From the NCBI RefSeq assembly GCF_000004195.4, contig NC_030677.2:199084743-199148742 (forward strand): a stretch of 64,000 nt of DNA, in the 5' to 3' direction. Both the position numbers and the translations under genes were made by a program. Positions 1-11,884 of the stretch are shown here, piece after piece (within the stretch, counting starts at the first letter, position 1; each line of letters opens with the position of its first letter). The notes beneath the pieces were generated by a model. The model had not been told where the DNA came from and searched no databases. It saw only the letters and a list, made by a program, of their open reading frames with translations. This DNA comes from Xenopus tropicalis. Its lineage: Eukaryota; Chordata; Amphibia; Anura; Pipidae.

Positions 1-75
1 AGGGTCGGACTTGGCCAGCGGGACACTGGGAAAAATCCCGGTGGTTCTCACTGCCAGCCCAGGATTGGTAGGGAA
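1..75. mobile_element. hAT-type MITE, partial at window edge
   Basis: The window opens one base inside the terminal repeat AGGGTCGGACTTGGCC, followed by the GGGACACTGGGAAAAATCCCGG hairpin also seen near 3285. It belongs to the same family as the complete copy at 3260-3537. The right terminal repeat is not visible, so the copy looks truncated. Confidence 0.6.
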
Positions 76-226
76 GGGGTGCATTTTGACAGTGGCTGGA
101 ATTTTACATCATTAGCAAGAGGAGGTACATAACAGGAGTGGGGGGCCTTCATGGTTACTTTGAAAAAGTATATTAAAGTAATATATTATGTACTGTTGCT
201 CTGCACTGGTAGAAGTTGTATGTTTG

Positions 227-486
227 CAGTGTTGGACTGGCCCACCAGGATACCAGGAAACCTCCCGATGGGCCCAGGGGTCAGTGGGCCCTCCTGCTCC
301 TAACCATTTGGCCTGCTTCATGGTCATTCCCTATTTCTGAATGGGAACAAAGGGGAGAAATAGATGGAAGGAAAGATAATATGGAGAATAAAGTGGTTGA
401 GTGAGTAAAGAAAGAAAAATAGTTTGGAGAGTGGGCCCATGGTCTAAGGTTTCCTGGTGGGCCCCTGGGGTCCCAGTCTCACACTG
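227..486. mobile_element. hAT-type MITE with perfect 8-bp target duplication
   Basis: The ends CAGTGTTGGACTGG and CCAGTCTCACACTG are inverted repeats. They are flanked by identical 8-bp duplications TATGTTTG at 219-226 and 487-494. An 8-bp duplication with CAG-type ends is the hAT superfamily signature. No transposase is encoded, so the element is non-autonomous. A relative with the same GGCCCACCAGGATACCAGG start lies at 12839-13412. Confidence 0.85.
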
Positions 487-494
487 TATGTTTG

Positions 495-1319
495 CTTCAG
501 AAGTACTTCTATAGTCTATATAAATAAGCTGCTGTGTAGCCATGGGGGCAGCCATTCAAGCTGAAAAAAAAGGAAAATCTCTTTGTGGTTTTAAAAAATG
601 GATTTCAATGCAGGATTCTGCTGGGGAAGCTCTAATCACTGATGCATTTTGAAAAAAATATGTTTTCCCATAACAGTATTACTTTAATAAATCTGTAGGG
701 AAAATGTCTTCAGCTTCAGTTACTATTAGATTGACAAATAACTTTAAAGCCATGGAGTATCTATAATGAATTTATACTGAAAAGTTGCTCAGAAACTGTT
801 GGGTAGCGTTACCCTTTAAGGGCCTTGGCAGCACAGTATGTTTGTTCGTGGGGTATATTATCTTTCCCTTAGAGACCACCGTGACAAAATACATATATAA
901 TTCTGAAACCATTTCTGAGCTCCGTGGCTCCCTTAGCGCAGGCAGTAACATGTGTGACTGCAATGGGAATGATAATGGGCTAAAACTCTGACATGGTTTA
1001 TGTACAACAAAAGAGCCTTTATACCTTGTTTTGTACAGAAACACACACACACGATACTATACAGTGGGAAGCACGTCTAATCCATAGGCACAAGGGGAAA
1101 GCCGCGCTCTGGCGGTATTAGCAGATCCCAAGCAGATCAGAGCGCTGTTACTGAGGAATGTACAGCAGTCGTAACTGCGCTCGGGGAAACACAAACGGAC
1201 TAATTAGTGTAAATCACCCGTGCTTATTTACTCATTTACTGCTCAGAAATGCAGCACAAGGACAAATTATAGAAGGGACAATGTACCCCCATTGTAAAAT
1301 CTAAGGATATTAGAATTCA
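495..1319. other. intergenic, no gene recognised
   Basis: No coding, RNA or complete mobile element is recognised. A short CA run lies near 1040-1052. Open frames here are short and lack recognisable domains. Confidence 0.5.
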
Positions 1320-2180
1320 GCTTGGCCAAGTGATTTTTTTTACAGGTTATGGAACTCCTCTGTGACTTCTAATATCCTTATATTTTTTTTTAACACAGGG
1401 TACATTATTTTATAATACATATGTTTCAGTGACTTATGTGGCACAAGTGAAAGGGCTGACTACCAATTATAACTGATGATTATATTATTAAGCACCTATG
1501 ATAAGCATAGAATTTACAGGATATTCATGGCTCTTGTCTATTATATACAGGTATCGGACCCCTTATCCGGAAACCCGTTATCCAGAAAGCTCCGAATTAC
1601 GGAAAGCCCGTCTCCCATAGCAAATAATTCAGAATTTTAAAACTGATTCCCTTTTTTTATGTAGAAATAAAACAGAACGTTGTAATTGATCCCAACTAAG
1701 ATATAAATAATCCTTATTGGATGCAAAACAATCCTATTGGGTTTAATTAATGTTTTATTAATTTTTTAGTAGACTTAAGGTATGGAGATCCAAATTATGG
1801 AAAGACCCCTTATCCGGAATACCCTTGGTCCCGAGCATTCTGGATAATGGGTCCTATACCTGTATATATATATATATATAATAGACAAGAAATTATATTC
1901 TCTGAGTTCCATGATCTGTATAAAAGCACTCTGCCTTCAGCCTTGTGCCTTGGTGACTTATAATAATATTCTTATAATACACAAGAGCCCTGAAGAGCCA
2001 AGAGGCTGTAAATTGTATCATTTAAACGGTGCTTAATAATGTCAATAGTTATAATCGGAGCTTAGTGATTTAATTACGGTCACATGACTCATTGAAACTT
2101 GTATATTATAATAAATAATGTAACCCCTGATGTAAAATATGAGGCCTTGTACCTTTCATTTATACATATAATTTCCTTAT
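1320..2180. repeat. dispersed repeat family interrupted by a CAGGTAT-end MITE
   Basis: Segments such as ggtacattattttataatac, ccaattataact and ttacaggatattcatggctc recur, diverged, at 28440-28930 in prlr intron 1, so this is a dispersed family. The copy is split by the MITE at 1548-1862. Outer boundaries are not resolved. Confidence 0.45.
1548..1862. mobile_element. CAGGTAT-end MITE, single-monomer form
   Basis: Inverted ends CAGGTATCGGACCCCTTATCC and GGGTCCTATACCTG enclose one copy of an AT-rich core (gttgtaattgatcccaactaagatataa). The flanks are TATA on both sides. This is the one-unit form of the elements that carry arrays of the same core at 29500, 52435 and 56629. It resembles Xenopus MITEs that carry internal tandem repeats (the Xmix/Xstir type, a name from memory). 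Confidence 0.8.
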
Positions 2181-2196
2181 ATTTTAAAACGGGGGG

Positions 2197-2291
2197 TGTA
2201 CATCATTCATTATATATTTTACAATGGGGGTACATTATTCAGTATATATTTTACAATGGAGGTACATTATTCAGTATATATTTTACAGGAA
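2197..2291. repeat. three copies of a 32-bp AT-rich tandem repeat
   Basis: The unit GTACATTATTCAGTATATAT plus TTTACAATGG repeats at 2199, 2231 and 2263. It makes small false open frames on the + strand. Confidence 0.8.
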
Positions 2292-3251
2292 AAGTACAAT
2301 GTATTTAATTTTCACCTAAATAGTCATAACTTATTGGGAATGGGATCCATTACCCGGCAGTCCTGCATCACTGCATAACTGCAGGAGTGAGGAGTTGCAT
2401 CCTACACAATTGCTCCTGATGCCTCAAAATTCATGCAACTTTGCTTGTGTTTTGATGCAGCATTTCAGGCATTTTCCCCCCAGGTTGCAATTATTCTGGA
2501 TAATAGATCCCATACTGGTACTAATAATTGCAAAAAATATAATTGAGATTATCTCCATTACATCCAATACAATTCTTGCATTAAATATAATTAAAATAAT
2601 TCTGAAGGGGTTAAACATGGTACAGAATGTTACATTTAAGATAACAGCACAAAGGGCAATCACTGTTCATCCAGAATCACATCATTATCATCATCATTTA
2701 TTTATATAGCATCAGCAAATTACACAGCACCTCACATTAATTAATAACAGACAAGGGTTACAGAATAAAATAGGATCAGAGGACCCTGCTCCCAAAAGCT
2801 TGCAATCTAAAGGGTTAGAGAAGACTTGAAACATAAGGATGATAAATGCAGCTGGTGATTGTGTATAATACAGTAGTTAGTTGCTGATTAATCCAGATGC
2901 AATGGATATGCTTCTCTGAACAGTGTTTAGGCAGCATTGGATGGTTTGGAGGGAAGGGGTGAGTCTGATAGGTCGGGGCAGGGAATCCCAGAAGAGAGGC
3001 AGAAGCCGGAGAGGAGAAAGGCGAAGGTCAGAGGCAGTCTGTGTGTGTGTTTGATTGAACCAAACTATCTCTTGGCAACAAACGTCCTTTTTTATGAGAG
3101 GGGTTTCATTCTATAGTTCTATAGAGAGCTACTGGAGTCCTTCCTGTGTAAGAACTAAAACCATTGTATTCTATGTAGTTTATCTGCTATGTAAACACGT
3201 GACCTATAGCCCTATTCAACTGGGCTGTCCCCATGGCTACACAGCACCTTA
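2292..3251. repeat. dispersed repeat, 'tttatatagc...' type, and unassigned sequence
   Basis: From about 2680 a (CATTAT)-like run is followed by tttatatagcatcagcaaat, then ccctgctcccaaaagcttgc. This matches a very common amphibian dispersed repeat, also represented at 32290-32520. I see no gene. Boundaries and class (probably a LINE 3' tail) are uncertain. Confidence 0.4.
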
Positions 3252-3259
3252 TGTATGTG

Positions 3260-3537
3260 CAGGGTCGGACTGGGCCGCCGGGACACCGGGAAAAATCCCG
3301 GTGGGCCCCGGCCCTAGTGGGCCCCAGCTGCCCAGTCCGACCTTTGCCGGCGCTCCCCCTACTGACTGTTCCTCCCCGATGCGTTCAATTTATACGCGCT
3401 CAGGGAGGACGTCAGGTGGGGGCCCTGTGGGGGGGTTAGGGGGGCCCCTGGGGGGGGTTATGGGACGCGGCTGGGGCACCTGCAGGGCCCCTGGGGCGGG
3501 AGTCCCGGTGGGCCCTGCACCCCCCAGTCCGACCCTG
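3260..3537. mobile_element. hAT-type MITE, CAGGGTCGGACTGGG family
   Basis: Inverted ends CAGGGTCGGACTGGG and CCCAGTCCGACCCTG are flanked by perfect 8-bp duplications TGTATGTG at 3252-3259 and 3538-3545. The GC-rich interior explains the proline- and glycine-rich open frames on both strands. Relatives lie at 1-75, 6821-7057, 8686-8874 and 58347-58508. Confidence 0.9.
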
Positions 3538-3644
3538 TGTATGTGAGTCCTAAGGACACTTGTGTCCATTGCTGATCCACTGCCTTCCACCCCCTCTATC
3601 TGTCAGTACTAAAAGGCACAGGATCTGCGTACAGTACATTATAT

Positions 3645-4102
3645 TTAAAAGGGGTTGTTCAACTGTTAGTTAACTTTTAGTACAGTGTAGATAATGATAT
3701 TCCGAGACAATTTGTTACTAGTTTCCCTTTATTATTTGGGGTTTTTCGGGGTTATTTAGCTTTTTGTTCAGCAGCAATCCAGTTTGATATTTCAACAGCT
3801 GTCTGGTTGCTAGGACCTTGTTTTCCTCTTAGCGACCAGGTATTGATTTGAATGAAAGACTTGAATATGAATAGCAGAGGGCCTGAATAGAAAGGTAAGT
3901 AATTAAAAGTACCATTAATAAAATTGTAGTCACAGAGCAATAGTCTTTGGCTGTGGGGGTCAATGACCCCCATTTAAAACTTGAAAGTCAGATGAAGAAG
4001 GCAAATAATTAAAGAATGATAGAAAATAAATAATGAAGACCAACTGCAAAGTTGCTAGGAGTAGAACATTCTATAATATATTAAAAGGTGAAGCCCCTTT
4101 TA
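3645..4102. mobile_element. TTAA-type MITE (T2-like), family A
   Basis: It starts TTAAAAGGGGTTGTTCAAC, continues with the family landmarks gttaacttttagta, tctggttgctagga and gtcaatgacccccattt, and ends near aggtgaagccccttt. TTAA target sites and TTAAAGG ends are typical of the Xenopus T2 MITE group. The right TTAA has mutated. Related copies lie at 23339, 24470, 50292 and 54376. Confidence 0.8.
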
Positions 4103-5529
4103 TTTTTTGGTGTTACTGGGTTATTTAATTCCTCAGGGAAAGATGCGGGAGGCATTTGCAATTTACACAACAGGGGATTCTGCTTAAATATTCAAGATAC
4201 TCTTCTTTTTCTGAACCTGGTATCAGCATTTAAAGACATATATTTTATACCTGGCACCGACCTTGTGCCACCATTCCCTATTTCTGTAGCAGGAATCAAA
4301 GCAGAGCAGGCAGTAACCCTTCCAACACTTTCTCCTTGTCTCTCCCTTTACCTGTGCATTACTATCTACTGCAGCACGATCACATAATCACATAAACTAG
4401 TTTTGCTGCTTGGAAATCAGGGTTTGAACAGAGTCTGAAAAAAGGAATGTGAAAGACTGCTGGAGGCCTACGGAACAAATACAATTCGTAAAAAAACATG
4501 TTGGTTTGACTCTTGGTTAGAAGGAACAACATGGCCAACGGCAATGGCAGTCAGGTCCCTGCCATTGCATGTTGCTGAGTTTGAGTGGCTAATACATATC
4601 AACAGATCAGAGATCCCAAAAGTGGAATGCTGCCTGCCCTTCCGGTTTCACATCAGTCAAAGCAAGGGGGGCAGCATCCTGAACATCAGGATAAGATTTG
4701 GGGTGATGTCACCTGGGTAAGAGAAGTCTCTGCATTACAAGTAATTGCATGGTCCAAGAGTACCCAATCAATGATTGGCAAATGGAATTCCGCAGTTATA
4801 GTGTATTTATACCTAATAAAGCTCATCTATGGGACCATTGCAGAATGGCTATTGGATGCCAAGAAAAACAGCAATCAGGTTCTCCAGCACAGTCAGAGAG
4901 CTCCGGGGTAATATGTACCAGGGTATAGCAGGTAAACAGACATCAGAACATGTTGTTACAAGATTCCCCACTAATAAAGTACATGGGAACTCATTTAGGG
5001 TTACCATCTGGCCACTTTATTTCCAGCCAGCAACAACTATAAATGATGGCTCTCTGATTACTAGGGAAGAAAGCAACGAAATTAGGAAGCTCAGCATTAT
5101 TTGGTGCAGGGAGCGGCAACCCTTGCCTCAGTATTAACCCCCTCGGTTAGGGAATTCCAACCACAATGGATTATGTGCTGGGCATGGGCAGTAACTATGG
5201 CACAGCGAGTATTGTGAGGCAAAATGGTATCAGTGGAAGAAACTGTGATAATGTGCACAGGGGGCTGTAAATTAGAGAAATGAAGGTTATTTACATGCAC
5301 TGTCACTGGGTTCAAATCAGTTGTGTCCATTGATACAACTGGCAAATGGAACAGTGGCACTACTACTGTGTAAAGGTGGCCATTCAAGGGCAGATTTTAG
5401 CTGCCAATTTGGCTCCCTCTGTCCTAGTCAGCAGCTTAACTGCCTGTGTATGTAGGTACCCAGCCCCAAACTGCTCTCTACTTGGTTCTGGACCCCACTG
5501 GCCACCACCCCCTTGCTGAGCCCTTTCGA
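4103..5529. other. intergenic, no gene recognised
   Basis: No exon chain, RNA gene or complete element is recognised. Around 5370-5400 a short stretch (aaaggtggccattcaaggg) resembles the terminus of a MITE family whose ends also occur near 40625 and 47205. Confidence 0.4.
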
Positions 5530-5612
5530 TCACAACCACCACCCCCTGCTGGACCCAGCCAAACACCACCGCCAGCCCCTGCTGGACCCAGCCAAACATC
5601 ACTGCCACCCCT
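5530..5612. repeat. imperfect 33-bp C-rich tandem repeat
   Basis: The unit CTGCTGGACCCAGCCAAACA occurs at about 5546 and 5579, with degenerate flanking copies. The overlapping open frames are low-complexity proline- and histidine-rich and are not taken as genes. Confidence 0.5.
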
Positions 5613-6812
5613 TGGTAGGCACTACCATACAACGTCACCATCCTGCTGGGCCCTCTGGCAGATTGCTTACCAAGCTGCCATTCTGGCCCCATCGGCCATC
5701 CACCGCTGCCTTTCTGGGTGATGCTGCCTGTCTGAAACTCCTATTAGAAAGGGTGCATAGAGGATATACTGTAGAGGTGCAAGTGCCATTGTGCATGGTG
5801 TCAATGCTTGCTCAGTCATAAATCAGCCATATTGTGCTCAGTAATGAAACATGTTGTCATAAAAGGGGCATGGATTAAGGCAAGACACCAATGGTAATAC
5901 CTTATGTAAAGACTTTGCAGCCTCCAGCAACTACCAGTCAGTGGCTTTTGGGGGCTACTAGGGCTTGAATTTGAATGAGAACACTTGGTACAGTCTCCAG
6001 GGCTCACAGGGACAAGCCCTAGAAATAATTGAAATTAATGGGTTTCCCATATTGCCATATTAGAGCATTTTTTCGCAGTGAGTGAAGTTGCAATAGAATT
6101 AAATGAACTAATTTTTCATATGGGGTAAAAATCATAGCCAATAGGGCAGTTTTTTGCACTCAGCACTTATTCACCCTGTTAAGCACCGATGCTGAAAGCA
6201 CAAGCCTGGTACGATAGTAATTAGCATTGCTGACAGCTTACATACCTTGTTAGCTCGATAATGACCAACTAAGTTATGGATGTTGTACTATAATCAGGTT
6301 TAGAGGGAACGATTCTAGGAACCCCCTGTTAATATACTATGGAGAACAGGGATGCATTGTAACGTAAATACAGCTTTGTGTGTTTACATGGGAATATTGG
6401 AGGTATACCGTGCCACTCTGTATAGCCATTCAAGAATTCTGTTATCTAACGGGTGTTTGTCCCATTTACATGAATTTGTTATCCGTTATGAAACAATTAT
6501 GTGACTACAGAGAGGTGTTAATGCCTTTTATGGGTTATATAATAGTATCCACAGGCATTTTATCACTATGATTTATGACCTAGGGCTAGGTAGAAGAGGC
6601 AACTGCCTAGGACACAATGCTGGGGGGGGGGGTGCCAGGCAGCTATCATTTCTGCCTATCCCTGGTCCGCTAATTTCATGTAATTCACCCCACCGCGATG
6701 TCAGTAGACATGTGTGCTTCCTCGTGTGCGAGGGGGGGTGGGGGCACAGGGGTGAGGTGGCCGTCCGGGTGGCATAGACTGTCCAGTCAGCTTGGCACGT
6801 CTCTGATGTACA
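5613..6812. other. intergenic, no gene recognised
   Basis: No recognisable gene. A poly-G tract lies near 6622-6631 and purine-rich GC sequence near 6730-6750. Confidence 0.4.
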
Positions 6813-6820
6813 TGGCATTG

Positions 6821-7057
6821 CAGGGTTGGACTAGGTCAATGGGACACCACAAAAAAATCAGGTGGCCCTGGCAAACCAGAACCGATCCCCACCATAAAGC
6901 ATCCGCACTCCACCATAGACCTCCTTCCACCGATTGTGCCTAAGCAAGTATGAGGTATGCACACTTGGGGGGCAGGTGGAAGGGGCCCCTTGGGGGGGTG
7001 TGGGGGGCCCCTGGAGTGGTAGCCCTGGTGAGCCCCACACACCCCAATCTGACCCTT
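6821..7057. mobile_element. hAT-type MITE, CAGGGTTGGACTAGG copy
   Basis: Ends CAGGGTTGGACTAGG and CCAATCTGACCCTT are diverged from the 3260 copy. Flanking 8-mers TGGCATTG (6813-6820) and TGACATTG (7058-7065) match at 7 of 8 positions, as expected for an older insertion. Confidence 0.75.
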
Positions 7058-7219
7058 TGACATTGCCTGAGAAATCTGATATAGCTTTGAAAAATAATTG
7101 AATTGCCTTGCAAATCCCACTAGTGACAGTTTCTCCAGTGTTATGGAAGGCCACAATCTACATAAAAAGATTTACTGCCAAAAAGACTAACCTCAAGCTC
7201 ATCATCATTGAAAATCCCT

Positions 7220-7645
7220 ATGCATATGGTTTCTCCTTTCCAGCAATTACTTGCTGTGTCATTGTCTAATTTAGTGGGTCAAGCTCATTGGTCAAATGGG
7301 AGGCATGTGATTTTGGCATAAATGGATTTTAGACCAAAGCTCAGAGCCTTTTTTGTTTGTTTTTTTTCTTTGCCAAAATGGTCTGTCAAGTAGTCGTACG
7401 GTACTATGGAGTGGTGCAATCTGATTGGTCAGATCGGCGGCATGGGACTTTGGGGCAAATCTATGACAACCTGAAGCTGAGCACCTTTAAAGGTACATGT
7501 TTTCTCCTTTGCCACAATGTTTGCTCAGTAGTTCTCTGATACCACAGAATGGTGCAACCTGAATGGTAAGATGGGCAGGCAAGTGAGTTTGGAGTAAACT
7601 GATGGCAGAATTAAGCTCAGCAACTTTGAAACCCATAGGTACTTG
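7220..7645. repeat. three degenerate 137-bp tandem units
   Basis: The landmarks ATTGGTCAAATGGGA, ATTGGTCAGATCGGC and AATGGTAAGATGGGC occur at 7287, 7424 and 7562. Each is followed by a block like gcatgtgattttggcataaa and then an aagctcagagcc-like block. The spacing is 137 and 138 bp. Fragments of a further unit follow to about 7925. The units are strongly diverged and non-coding. Confidence 0.6.
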
Positions 7646-8685
7646 TTCTGTTGCATTTTGGTCAAACCTTCTGGAAAGCTATCAGTATGGGGGCCCTTGT
7701 GCTTTGCATAAAGTAGCTGTTCTCTTGGTTGCATGAGGGTGATTCCCGAAAAGATAAGTTGCATTCTGTGACAAAATGAATGATTTGTGGTAACTTAAAA
7801 TCACTCATGAGATAGGGCCCAAGATGTGCGGGGCCTCTGATGTTTATTGAACCAAATGTTCCTTTTGATGTCCTTCTATATCAATGGAGAAGTTTTGTTG
7901 CATTTGGTCATACCCTGTCCCAACACACAAACAAACCTTCTTCTTTATATACAAGATACTTGTAAACCCCCACAGGGCTGTATTAATATAGAAGGGGCAA
8001 GTCAAGTCAGTGGTCACAAATCCCTTTATTCTGTCAAATCCCCGTGGCCTAGTATTTTGGTCTCACAAGAGGTGAGAGGTGGTGGAGGGATGAAAATAAA
8101 GAGCAGAAAGAAAGTTCACATATCCCCAACTGGAGCTCCATGTATTGCACAATATCAGGATGTGGCCTTTGGTATAACTGACATAACTTACCAAATGAGA
8201 AGTGCTGAATTGGATTGTGAGGCCAAAGCACTTAAAGACATTTTTAAATAATTAGATGGATGAAATCATGGAAGCAATGGAAGAAGCCAGTACGTGACTC
8301 CATATTCTGCACTGAACCCGCTCTTCATACGTATGCCCTAATGCTCATGCAATGAATAATCAATGCGATGCATGGACTGCTCAATTATAGATCATCTCCA
8401 CATGACCTATATTTTTTAATTATATCATTAGGATGAAATGCATGCTTGGGAGAAGGGCATAAATAAATTTGTTATAGTGGGTTTTTTTTTAAATTTAAAT
8501 ATACTTCTTTCACTGGGATGTGGGCACCTACTGAAGTCTGTGTGCAACCAAATCTATAGTGGGCCAACTTTTGAACTCAGCCAACGTAGACATTTAAATG
8601 TTCCTATTTGACCTGGGAGACTAAAAATACTAATGGTAACAGCAACAAAGTGGGTGCAGCTGCCTGTATATGAAAGTACGGTATA
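7646..8685. other. intergenic, no gene recognised
   Basis: A decayed extra unit of the preceding repeat may reach about 7925. A 134-codon open frame at 7847-8251 has no recognisable domain. I do not call it a gene. Confidence 0.4.
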
Positions 8686-8874
8686 CAGGGTCCCACCCAG
8701 GGGGCCCTGCAGGTGCCCCAGCCAGCTGTGTCCCCTACCCCCCCAGGGGCCCCCCTAACCCCCCCGCAGGGCCCCCACCCGACATCCTCCCAGAGCGCGT
8801 ATAAATTGAACGCGTCAGGGGAGGAACAGTCAGATGGGGGAGTGCTGGTGTCCCGGCGGCCCAGTCCGATCCTG
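8686..8874. mobile_element. hAT-type MITE, inverted relative to the 3260 copy
   Basis: It begins CAGGGTCCCACCCAGGGGGCC and ends GGCCCAGTCCGATCCTG, the reverse complement layout of the 3260 element. The flanking 8-mers ACGGTATA and ACGTATAT are only similar. It sits about 45 bp from the Tc1-type remnant that follows. Confidence 0.7.
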
Positions 8875-9240
8875 ACGTATATGACCAAGGGTATCCAGGC
8901 AACTGCTTGTCCAACATTTCATTCCCAAACCAATGGGATTAATATGAATTTAGTCCTCCCTTTGCTGCTATAGCAGTGTCCCACTATATTTTGGAACCTT
9001 ATTGGTGGGATTTGCTTCCATACATACATAACATCCTGGGAACTGGGATCAGCCTTGTCTCATGTGGGTATTTTAGTTCATCCCGCAGGGGTTCAATTGG
9101 GTTGAGGTCAGGGCTTCGTGCAGGAAAGTCTTCTCCTCCCATCTTATCTAACCCATTCCATATGGACCTTACTTTGTGCATGGCATGGGGGTATTATCCT
9201 GCTGAAGGAGGAAAGGGTGTTTAATCATTTCTATGTCTAT
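8875..9240 (-). pseudogene. Tc1/mariner-type transposase remnant (antisense)
   Basis: The minus strand reads GGEDFPARSPDLNPIEPL followed by RDELKYPHE. SPDLNPIE is the conserved block around the third catalytic residue of Tc1-type DDE transposases. The block is followed on the + strand by cattccatatggaccttactttgtgcatgg. A second copy of the same element type lies at 58517-59180. Only a short C-terminal part is readable, so it is non-functional. Confidence 0.65.
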
Positions 9241-10727
9241 ACCTTAATCAAGGGTAAGTTCATATTCCCAAGATTCTGATTTCTACTCACTAGATAATGA
9301 AAAAAAGGTGACAAAGTAATGATACATGAAAAATGTCAGCTTCGTGTCTGTACCCGCGGGACTGGTTTCGCTAACAGCACCAAATGCCAGGGATGGGCAA
9401 GGGTAAGCATTCTGTCTCCTATGGCCCCTTGGACCATACTATGACATACAGATGAATCTGCACAGATGCCGTTTTATAGTTTTATAGTTCTTTAAATTTA
9501 CATATAATGGTCAGGCACAAGAATGAAATCATATGTTGTAGTGCCGTGCTCTAATATTGCAGCAAGTAGGCATTAAATGTGCTGTAAGCCATGCATTACA
9601 CAACATTCAGTCATTAAGGCATATACTCTTCCTATTAAAGGGGAAACTATCATTATGTTTCTCAGCCCTTTTTGACACTGATACACCCTTCCAGAATTAA
9701 ATGCAATTATGTGTTTCACAACTGTTTCACTTTTTATACATTTAGGAGTTTTCAGCATTGTAATTTCAATGTATTTCTGTCTTTGTATTCCCACAACATA
9801 TTCATTATGAAAAAGCACAGAAATCAGCTTAAAGGTTAATCAGGTTAAAAGAAGATATGGGTTATAAGAAGGCATCATCCACATATGGAGCTTTGAGGGG
9901 CAGACGCTATGAGGAGCTTACGGAAGGCTAAGGGACCTCCAGGTTGCTACAACAACCCCATGTATAAGGCACATTACTTCCAGAATAAACTGTAGGGTCT
10001 AATGAACAAGCTGGCTCTTATAATTTAATTCAATCTACTTTAGAAGCATTTATCATTACTGGTACATTTTATTGGCCATTCCTTGGTCATTGGAAGCTCA
10101 TATGGGCAGTGCTCTTGGTTTGTTAATGTTTGATCCATTGTCTGCCATTGGTTTAAACCACTTTGTTGTGCTGTTTGTATTCTCGTCCATTTCATTGTAT
10201 AGTGCTGCTCAGTACTTCAGGGCTTTAGAAATGAACTAAATGAATAACAGAAGCATTTCTTACCCGGGTCCTCTAGCTTTAGATCAAGGGTTAAATCGTT
10301 TTACTCTGTATTCAGGATAAAGTTGAAAGCAGTCCGTTTACTTGGAAAGACAAACGTAGTATTTGCATGAAGTCATATAAATCCGTGTGTGTTACTGTAG
10401 AGAAGTTGGAACTCCCTAAACCTATTTGTCCAGGACCCAAATAAGGTGGAAGAATCAGCTCTGTGACCCAATAATTGGTTTAGAACAAGTTATGTGCCCA
10501 AACCCTGATACAAATACCTAAAATGTAGGTAATGAGATTTTGCATGCAATCAGAAATGATGTTACAGAAAAGTAAAACCCACTTTGTTCATTGGAATGGA
10601 CTTATGGAACCTTCTAGTTTGTCAGGGATCTGCTTCCACCAGTTCTACCTTGGCCTTTTATAACTGGATATCCCCTTGCTTATTGCTCATCATTCTCTAA
10701 TTCCAGGTAGGCAATATCCTATATATC
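9241..10727. other. intergenic, no gene recognised
   Basis: A possible end of a TTAA-type MITE (ttaaaggggaaactatcatt) is seen near 9636. Otherwise I recognise no gene, RNA or complete element. Confidence 0.4.
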
Positions 10728-10730
10728 TTA

Positions 10731-11046
10731 GGGCTCTGGCACACGGGGAGATTAGTCGACCGCGGCAAATCTCCCTGTTCGTGGGCGACTAATCTCCTCG
10801 AATTGCCATCAGTTGCCATCCCACCGGCGAAAATGTAAGTTGCCGGTGGGATGGCACACGCGGCGGCGTGATTTTGGCAAATCGCCGAAAATGCCTCGCG
10901 AGGCAAGATCAGCGATTTGACTAAATCGTCTGCGCAGCGTGTGCCAAATGTAAGTCGCCGGTGGGATGGCAATTCGGGGAGATTAGTCGCCCGTGAACAG
11001 GGAGATTGTTCACGTGGGCGACTAATCTCCCCGTGTGCCAGAGCCC
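10731..11046. mobile_element. PIF/Harbinger-type hairpin MITE
   Basis: Inverted ends GGGCTCTGGCACACGGGGAG and CTCCCCGTGTGCCAGAGCCC are flanked by TTA on both sides (10728-10730, 11047-11049). GGGC-type ends with a 3-bp TTA/TAA duplication fit PIF/Harbinger. Internal blocks (gccatcccaccggcga and its complements) also pair, so the element can fold into a long hairpin. It is GC- and CpG-rich relative to its surroundings. Confidence 0.85.
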
Positions 11047-11049
11047 TTA

Positions 11050-11884
11050 TAGTCTATATAGTATCCTCATGGCCAATAACATTAAAGGGGAAGCAAAGGC
11101 ATTTTGGAACTTTACTGCCAATAGATTAGCCACATTAGTGCAAGCTAAATCTCTATATTTATTCTGCAGAAAGTTTTACCATGTTTACATAAAAGAATAA
11201 AAGAAATCCTGTGTTTCTTTTGATAGAGGACTCAGTGCAGCATTACTGTGAGTGCTTATGGCTTTATTTACATGGACCTTTCTGATAAAGCTTACTTAGT
11301 TTTTCCTTCTCCTCTAAAACAACATCAAAAACAGGGTTACTGCTGCAGACCTCATAAAATTATCATCTTATTTTATTGTATAAGATATTTATGACTTACT
11401 ATTATAAAGATGGAAAGCTACAATACTTGATTTTACAAATGAAGGCTCCTAAAAAGCCTTCAGAATATCTACATGAAGGCAACAGATGATACACAGATTA
11501 GATTATTTATGAGGGGTGTATAAAACATAAACCACAGGAAACACAAATGGTACATTCCACTTCATTAACCACCCATTAACGATCATTATATATATGCACA
11601 ATGCAGATTCAGTTCAACATTAGTGATTCATGCCATGCAAATGACTTAAAATTAACATGTAGTCGGTGCACCTTAAATTCAAGCATGAACTAATAGTAGC
11701 ACCCAGATCCGGAATTTCTTAGCTATCAGTGTACTGAAACCTTATGGAAGATTTACTAAACCCCAGGTCTGCATGGGTTTCCTTTGGGTATCCCAGTTTC
11801 CTCCAGAACCTCAATAACATACAGGCAGGTTAACTGGTTTCTAGGATTTTGGGTCCCACTGTAGAGCCCAGTGTCAGAAAGTTG
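11050..11884. other. intergenic, no gene recognised
   Basis: The segment 11765-11830 (gggtttcctttgggtatccc) resembles a dispersed vertebrate repeat. No gene is seen. Confidence 0.35.

Noticed and set aside
2395..2709. 104-codon frame with Ile/Asn-rich composition
   Set aside because: AT-rich intergenic sequence, no domain, overlapped by a dispersed repeat.
3055..3546. 163-codon frame
   Set aside because: Its second half is the GC-rich hAT MITE at 3260-3537. There are stops or frame changes in the relatives of the same element.
7847..8251. 134-codon frame
   Set aside because: No recognisable domain, signal or splice context. It overlaps decayed repeat units.
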